Assembly (NCBI RefSeq): GCF_004328625.1
Contig: NZ_CP032229.1
Coordinates: 2,976,001 to 3,040,000 of the forward strand
Length of the DNA stretch: 64,000 nucleotides
Direction: 5' to 3'
Source: Streptomyces seoulensis
Lineage (GTDB): Bacteria; Actinomycetota; Actinomycetes; Streptomycetales; Streptomycetaceae
Positions 59,268-64,000 of this stretch are shown one piece after another. The notes under the pieces were generated by a model. That model worked only from the letters and a program-made list of their open reading frames with translations. It searched no databases and was not told the origin of the DNA. Each line of letters starts with the position of its first letter. Position 1 is the stretch's first letter. The position numbers were made by a program, and so were the translations under genes.

Positions 59268-59627
59268 ATGCCCCGCTGGGCAATCGTGATAGCTCACGGA
59301 GACGCGGAATCCTCTAGCTACCACATCCACAAGGAACTGGAAGGGACCGAAGGCGAAGCCCTGGCCGCGCTGTTGAGCACGGTTGAGGCCTTCCAAAAGG
59401 GCTTCCAGAGAGAAATCGATCAAGCGCCAGAGGCGACAAGTCTTCCGTGTCTCTGAGCGCAGCTACTTCGTCCGCGTCATGCACCCGGGCTACTCGGGCC
59501 AAGCCCACTTCACCCTTGCCGAACTCGTAGCCGACACCCACGACGACGACCTTCCCGACACGGTCATGCGGAAGGGGTGCCGCTCCGGAGAGGGCACCCC
59601 TTCTGACCTGCAACCTTCTGACCTCTG
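59268..59627 (+). pseudogene. frameshifted small Streptomyces gene
   Basis: ATG 59268 starts MPRWAIVIAHGDAESSSYHI and runs through ELEGTEGEALAALLSTVEAF, but stops at 59454-59456. In another frame the coding character continues: KRQRRQVFRVSERSYFVRVM, then HPGYSGQAHFTLAELVADTH. Together they look like one about 110-residue protein interrupted near 59410-59440. From memory, related Streptomyces proteins read through as one frame with KRRQVFR-type and FTLAELVAD segments. A sequencing error at one base would explain it equally well. The second frame runs on into tRNA-Ser(TGA), so the true end is unclear. Confidence 0.55.
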
Positions 59628-59714
59628 CGGAGGCGGTGGGATTTGAACCCACGGTGACATCGCTGCCACGACGGTTTTCAAGACCGTTCCCTTAGGCCGC
59701 TCGGGCACGCCTCC
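59628..59714 (-). tRNA. tRNA-Ser (TGA)
   Basis: Type II tRNA on the minus strand. Acceptor arms GGAGGCG and CGCCTCC pair, the anticodon loop CTTGAAA gives TGA (serine), a long variable arm is present, and the T-arm contains GGTTCAAATCC. CCA is not encoded. Confidence 0.95.
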
Positions 59715-59784
59715 CCGCCGCCGCCCACCTGGGGCGGAGCGGGGTACAGCGTACCGGGAGAGGGGAGCGGGCGGGGGAGGTGGC

Positions 59785-61209
59785 TCAGCTGTCGCCGACG
59801 CGGGAGCCGAGGGTGAGGTCGACGGTGTGCTGGTCGCCGCCCCGGGTGTAGGTGACCTTGACCTTGTCGCCGGGCTTGTGGGTCCAGATCTCGCCGATCA
59901 GGGTGGGGCCGCTGTCGATGACGGAGTCGTCCAGCTTGGTGATGACGTCGCCCGGCTTGAGGCCGGCCTTGGCGGCGGGGCCGCCCGACTCGACCGCGTC
60001 CGCGCCGCCCGTGCCCTGGTCGGTGATCTTCGCGCCGTCGGTGGACTCCTCCAGCGAGACCGAGGCGCCGATCTTGGCGTACACCGGCTTGCCGTTCTTG
60101 ATGAGCTGCTGGGCGACGTACTTGGCCTGGTTGATCGGGATGGCGAAGCCGAGGCCGATCGAGCCGGACTGGCCGGAGCCGAAGCTGCCCCCGCTGGTGG
60201 ACTGGATCGCGGAGTTGATGCCGATCACCGCGCCGGAGGCGTTGAGCAGCGGGCCGCCGGAGTTGCCCGGGTTGATCGACGCGTCGGTCTGCAGGGCGCT
60301 CATGTAGGACGCCTTGCTGCTGGAGCTGCCGTCGCTGGAGGCCACCGGGCGGTTCTTGGCGCTGATGATGCCGGTCGTCACCGTGTTGGACAGCCCGAAC
60401 GGGGCGCCGATGGCGATCGTCTCGTCGCCCACCGCGACCTGGTCGGAGTTGCCGAGGGAGAGCGGCTTGAGGTCCGAGGGCGCGTTCTTCAGCTTGATGA
60501 CGGCCACGTCGTAGCCCTGGGCGTGCCCCACGACCTCGGCGGCGTACTTGCGGCCGTCCGGGAAGGTGGCGGACAGCTTGCCGCCGTCGACCGCCTCGGC
60601 GACCACGTGGTTGTTGGTGACGATGTGGCCCTGGGTGTCGAAGACGAACCCGGTGCCCGTGCCGCCCTCGCCGCTGGTGCTCTCCGCCTCGATGGTGACC
60701 GTGCTGGGCAGCGCCTTGGAGGCCACGCCCGCGATGGTGCCCGGCGCCCGCTTGACCTGCGAGGCGCCGTTGTCCGAGGCGGAGACGGTGGTGGAGCCCT
60801 GGCCGTCGTTGTCCTTGGCCAGGGTGTAGCCGAGGCCGCCGCCCAGACCGCCCGCGACCAGCGCGGCCACCAGCACCGCCGCGATCAGGCCGCCGCGCCC
60901 GCCGCCGGCCGGCTTCGGCGCCGGCTGCTGGTACGAGGCACCCCAGCCGCCGCCCGAGCCGCCCGCGCCCGCCTCGCCGTAACCCGGCGTGCCGGGGGGC
61001 GGCGGAGGCGGCCAGGAGCCCTCGGGGGCGCCGTAGGGCTGGTGGGCGCCGGGCCCGTACGGGTGCTGCTGCTCCGGCGGGCCGGGGGGCACCGGCGGAA
61101 GCTGAGCCGTCGCACCCGCGTCACCCTGCGGGGGAGCGGGAGATGCCACCGGCACAGGAGGTGCGGACGGGGCCGGGGGTACCGCGTTGCCCTCGTTCTC
61201 GGTGCTCAC
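59785..61209 (-). CDS. HtrA/DegP-type serine protease (S1C) with PDZ domain
   Basis: A 474-residue membrane-anchored protease of the outer face. The first 100 residues are Pro/Gly-rich and cytoplasmic; one transmembrane helix is at about residues 107-130 ([20 protein letters not shown]). The trypsin-like domain has His in HIVTNNHVV, Asp in GYDVAVIKL and Ser in DASINPGNSGGPLL. A PDZ domain ends the protein (GGPAAKAGLKPGDVITKLDD). Typical for actinobacterial HtrA-like proteases in envelope stress. GTG 61209 is the start. Confidence 0.94.
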   Translation of the reverse strand: MSTENEGNAVPPAPSAPPVPVASPAPPQGDAGATAQLPPVPPGPPEQQHPYGPGAHQPYGAPEGSWPPPPPPGTPGYGEAGAGGSGGGWGASYQQPAPKPAGGGRGGLIAAVLVAALVAGGLGGGLGYTLAKDNDGQGSTTVSASDNGASQVKRAPGTIAGVASKALPSTVTIEAESTSGEGGTGTGFVFDTQGHIVTNNHVVAEAVDGGKLSATFPDGRKYAAEVVGHAQGYDVAVIKLKNAPSDLKPLSLGNSDQVAVGDETIAIGAPFGLSNTVTTGIISAKNRPVASSDGSSSSKASYMSALQTDASINPGNSGGPLLNASGAVIGINSAIQSTSGGSFGSGQSGSIGLGFAIPINQAKYVAQQLIKNGKPVYAKIGASVSLEESTDGAKITDQGTGGADAVESGGPAAKAGLKPGDVITKLDDSVIDSGPTLIGEIWTHKPGDKVKVTYTRGGDQHTVDLTLGSRVGDS

Positions 61210-61620
61210 AGCTCTTCTCTCCTCGATCCACGGCTGTTGTCGTCGGTCGCGCTCGGTCGAACTCGATCATGCTCGGTCGCCACCGGTCGCGTCACGTCGT
61301 ATACGGGTCGCTCACGGTCGCGCAGCTCCATGGTCGGTCATGCCCGTGGCCGCGTGCACGCCCGTCACCCGAGACGCGCGGACCGGCGCGGCAGGGCCGC
61401 GCATGGTCCCGTGTGTGTTCCTGTTGTACGCACTCAGCTTTTCCCACGGGCCGTCAGGGCACCGTAAGCGGTCCCTGTGGGACTGCGGAGACCCTTTATA
61501 TAAGACTTGTCGGGCATAAGTGAGATAAGTATGCACGCAGGGCCGCCCGGTGGCGCACTCCTCCCGGTCGCCTGCCCACGCGCGCGCCGCACCACCCCCG
61601 GTCGGTGGCACCATGACGCG
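61210..61620. other. intergenic region between HtrA and GDPD genes
   Basis: 411 bases without a supported gene. Near 61240-61310 the motif CTCGGTCG or CCGGTCG recurs five or six times (GTCGGTCGCGCTCGGTCG). A short AT-rich stretch near 61495 contains TTTATATAAGAC and further on GATAAGTATGC, which could be a promoter for the GDPD gene. These may be promoter elements; no open frame is convincing. Confidence 0.5.
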
Positions 61621-62439
61621 GTGACCCACGCACCACACCACACGATCCAGGTCGTCGCCCACCGTGGAGCCTCCGAGGACGCGCCCGAACACACCCTCGC
61701 CGCCTACCGCAAGGCCATCGAGGACGGCGCCGACGCCCTGGAGTGCGATGTGCGGCTCACCGCCGACGGACATCTGGTCTGCGTCCACGACCGCCGGGTG
61801 AACCGCACCTCCAACGGCCGGGGCGCCGTCTCCGCCCTGGAGCTGTCCGACCTCTCGGCACTGGACTTCGGCTCCTGGAAGGGCCGCGCGGGCCGGGACG
61901 AGGAGCCCGACTGGGAACACCGGCCCGAGGACCGCGAGGAGACCTCCGTCCTCACCCTGGAACGCCTGCTCCAACTGGTCGCCGACGCCGGACGCCGGGT
62001 CGAGCTGGCCATCGAGACCAAGCACCCCACCCGCTGGGCCGGCCAGGTCGAGGAACGGCTGCTCGCCCTGCTGCGCCGGTACGGGCTGCACGCCCCCGCC
62101 TCCCCCGAAGCCTCCCCGGTGCGCGTGATGAGCTTCTCCGCCCGCTCCCTGCACCGGGTGCACGCCGCCGCCCCGACCCTGCCCCTGGTGCTCCTCGCCC
62201 AGTTCGCCACCCCGCGCCTGCGCGACGGGCGCCTCCCCGAGGGCGTCACCATCGCGGGCCCCTCCCTGCGCATCGCCCGCAGTCACCCGGCGTACGTACG
62301 GCGGCTCAAGGAGGCCGGTCACCAGGTGCACGTCTGGACGGTGAACGAGCCCGCCGACGTGGACCTCTGCGTGGACCTGGGCGTGGACGCCATCATCACC
62401 AACCGCCCGCGCGAGGTGCTCGGCCGCCTCGGCCGCTGA
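61621..62439 (+). CDS. glycerophosphodiester phosphodiesterase
   Basis: A 272-residue TIM-barrel enzyme that splits glycerophosphodiesters into glycerol-3-phosphate and an alcohol. VVAHRGASEDAPEHTLAAYR is the family signature (catalytic His and Glu), LECDVRLTADGHLVCVHD supplies the metal ligands and second His, and the end HVWTVNEPADVDLCVDLGVD, ITNRPREVL is conserved. No signal peptide is present, so this is a cytoplasmic GDPD. GTG 61621 gives a standard beginning; an earlier ATG at 61507 is not supported. Confidence 0.95.
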   Translation: MTHAPHHTIQVVAHRGASEDAPEHTLAAYRKAIEDGADALECDVRLTADGHLVCVHDRRVNRTSNGRGAVSALELSDLSALDFGSWKGRAGRDEEPDWEHRPEDREETSVLTLERLLQLVADAGRRVELAIETKHPTRWAGQVEERLLALLRRYGLHAPASPEASPVRVMSFSARSLHRVHAAAPTLPLVLLAQFATPRLRDGRLPEGVTIAGPSLRIARSHPAYVRRLKEAGHQVHVWTVNEPADVDLCVDLGVDAIITNRPREVLGRLGR

Positions 62440-62497
62440 CCCTTCTCCGGACCCGGGGAGTGCTCCGGCGCGTTCGCCTTCCGCACGGACATGACGA

Positions 62498-63139
62498 ATG
62501 CGTCGCCGGAACGAGACTGGCCGGTTTCCGGTTCAGGCCGATGGGGCATCCACACCGTGGCGTGGGGCGAAGGAGGTCTCGGGGGTGGCGTTGGTGGTGG
62601 CACAGGAAGTGCCCGCGTCGTCGAGCATGGCCGTACCTCATGGCCCTGCCGGCGTGGGGAAGGCGAGGCACCGGATGCGTGCGCAGCTGCGCGGCGGCGG
62701 GGTCCCGGAACCGGTCGTGGACGACGCCGTGCTGATTCTGTCGGAGCTGCTGAGCAACGCGTACCGGCACGGACGCCCGCTGGGCGGCGCCCGCGCGGGC
62801 GACGGCGCGGTGCGCGCGGACTGGCGGATCGACCCGCGCGGACGGCTCATCGTGGAGGTCACCGACGGCGGCGGCCCGACCCGCCCCGCCCCGGCCACCC
62901 CCTCGGTCACCGCACACGGCGGCCGCGGCCTGAGCATCATCGACGCGCTCGCCGACGACTGGGGCGTACGGGACGACGTACCGGGCGAGGTGACGGTCTG
63001 GGTGGTGGTCCACGCCGACGTGCACGATCCCGATGCCGGCGCCCCGCTCGAATCTTTCGCTACGCGCGTCACCACCCCCGCGCCGGTCGCCGCGCTGGCC
63101 GAACTCGGCTTCACGGAGGCGCTGGAGAGCCTGGACTGA
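62498..63139 (+). CDS. HATPase_c_2 (anti-sigma-factor-kinase-like) ATP-binding protein
   Basis: A 213-residue protein with an RsbW/SpoIIAB-like ATP-binding fold. The N-terminal 40 residues are unlike the family. VVDDAVLILSELLSNAYRHG is the N-box region, EVTDGGGPTRPAP the G1-like region, and TAHGGRGLSIIDALADDWGV the G2 box. Streptomyces has dozens of such proteins that may bind sigma or anti-sigma partners. No sigma factor or STAS gene is adjacent. ATG 62498 has no clear ribosome site, so the true start may be a later codon. Confidence 0.85.
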   Translation: MRRRNETGRFPVQADGASTPWRGAKEVSGVALVVAQEVPASSSMAVPHGPAGVGKARHRMRAQLRGGGVPEPVVDDAVLILSELLSNAYRHGRPLGGARAGDGAVRADWRIDPRGRLIVEVTDGGGPTRPAPATPSVTAHGGRGLSIIDALADDWGVRDDVPGEVTVWVVVHADVHDPDAGAPLESFATRVTTPAPVAALAELGFTEALESLD

Positions 63140-63278
63140 ACGGGTGGCCCGGAAAGGCCGGATGTCCACAGGCACCGCCCGCCTCCGACCGCGCTCGTCC
63201 ACAGGTTCCCGTGCCCCATGGCCCGAACGACTAGGCTCCCGCCCGTACGAGACCAGCCGTTACCGGGAGACAGCCACG

Positions 63279-64000
63279 ATGGCCAAGAAGCGACCCCAGA
63301 CCAAGAGCAGCCGCCCGCAGCCGCACGGCGCCGGGGGCGAGGTTCCGGTCGTCGGTGCCCGCGAGGCGTGCCCCTGCGGCAGCGGCCGCCGCTACAAGGC
63401 GTGCCACGGCCGCGCGGCCGCGCACGCGGCGACCGAGCTGGTGCAGCGCCCCTTCGAGGGCCTGCCCGGCGAGTGCGACTGGGTGGCGCTGCGCGAGCTG
63501 GTCCCGGCCGCCACCGTCGAACTGACCCTGAAGGACGGCCTGCCCGAGGGCGTCCCCTCGGTCACGCTGGCCACCGTGCTGCCGATGGCGTGGCCCGCGC
63601 TGCGCCGTGACGACGGCTCGGTGCTGCTGGGCCTGCAGAACGACACCGCCTCCGGGGACATCAGCCGCGACCTGGCCGACACCCTTCAGCGGGCCCTGGT
63701 GGCCGAGCCGGGCACTCCGGTGGAGGGCCGCCGCGCCCCATCCGGCGCGCCCCGGCTCCAGGACCTGCTGGCGGCCGAGGGCGCCTTCGAGCCGGTCGTG
63801 CACAGCGGGTTCGAGTTCTGGGTGCCGGACGCGGAGAACGCGACGCCCGAGGTGGCCGCCTCCCTGGAGCGGGCCAACTCCGCCGCGATCCCCACGGTCA
63901 AGCTGGCCGGGGTGGACGCCGCGTACTGGTGCGAGACCCCGGAGAAGAACCACCTGCGCTGGGTCATGCCGCACGAGGAGGAGCACCTGCTGGACGCCCT
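63279..64000 (+). CDS. DUF5926/SEC-C motif protein (3' end outside window)
   Basis: The visible 240 codons of a DUF5926-family protein. A basic N-terminus (MAKKRPQTKSSRPQ) is followed by a SEC-C metal-binding motif, ACPCGSGRRYKACHG, at about residues 31-45. A family-typical region follows, with VQRPFEGLPGECDWVALREL and GFEFWVPDAENATPEV. SEC-C motifs bind zinc in SecA and unrelated proteins. ATG 63279 follows GGGAGA. The frame is open to the window's last base. Confidence 0.87.
   Translation, partial: MAKKRPQTKSSRPQPHGAGGEVPVVGAREACPCGSGRRYKACHGRAAAHAATELVQRPFEGLPGECDWVALRELVPAATVELTLKDGLPEGVPSVTLATVLPMAWPALRRDDGSVLLGLQNDTASGDISRDLADTLQRALVAEPGTPVEGRRAPSGAPRLQDLLAAEGAFEPVVHSGFEFWVPDAENATPEVAASLERANSAAIPTVKLAGVDAAYWCETPEKNHLRWVMPHEEEHLLDA

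Overview
The window is chromosomal DNA of a Streptomyces or a very close relative. The evidence is very high G+C with GC-rich third codon positions, many GTG starts, leaderless genes behind TAnnCT -10 boxes, a DmdR1-type iron box, SigB/F/G-type developmental sigma factors, an SSI-type protease inhibitor and many small conserved actinobacterial membrane proteins. The stretch upp - small gene - tadA-associated gene - tadA - small gene - Dabb - sigF - sigN matches, from memory, the core-chromosome order around SCO4041 to SCO4034 of S. coelicolor.

Layout. 1-1.25 kb: end of a NarL-type two-component pair, then tRNA-Gly. 1.4-10.2 kb: housekeeping genes on the minus strand (purC, a DMFase-like protein, a degenerate M48-like membrane protein, purD, dnaX, SRP RNA). 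10.2-14.4 kb: behind tRNA-Ser(GGA), a tandem SUKH protein faces a three-gene operon with a WXG100-like protein and a large secreted-effector-like protein. 14.5-22.7 kb: CopCD and poly-gamma-glutamate hydrolase; an iron-box-controlled siderophore locus (penicillin-acylase homologue plus IucB-type acetyltransferase, divergent from a siderophore-interacting protein); then DNA repair and HdeD genes. 22.7-31.4 kb: a MITE-like element, a HerA-like ATPase, upp, tadA, sigF and sigN. 31.5-38.5 kb: a MarR - MFS/carboxypeptidase-regulatory fusion - regulatory/YceI module, a PPOX flavoenzyme, and a TetR/MFS pair with a perfect operator. 38.5-44.4 kb: a response regulator / kinase / GT2-GtrA / GT39 operon. 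44.4-48.4 kb: a small accessory patch (DUF2797, BRO antirepressor, HGxxPAAW-like protein, MarR, Imm35-like protein) up to tRNA-Arg and tRNA-Ser. 48.5-56.3 kb: SSI inhibitor, a 1,401-residue PAS/pseudo-kinase/receiver protein, acyl-CoA ligase, a second copy of the MITE and an ECF sigma factor. 56.5-64 kb: Prim-Pol protein, LysR/VOC pair, a frameshifted gene, tRNA-Ser(TGA), HtrA protease, GDPD, HATPase-type regulator and a DUF5926/SEC-C protein cut by the window end.

Notable points. Two copies of one non-coding element (222 and 186 bp) share about 21-bp terminal inverted repeats; copy A carries a second, nested repeat and supplies two of the three bases of a neighbouring stop codon. Several regulator genes have well-formed operator-like repeats next to them. 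Two proteins look like catalytically dead relatives of enzymes (M48 peptidase, histidine kinase). All four serine tRNA isoacceptors are in this one window. The best candidates for a little-described system are the MarR/MFS-regulatory-domain/YceI module and the WXG100/SUKH locus. No CRISPR array, complete prophage, or intact transposase was seen.
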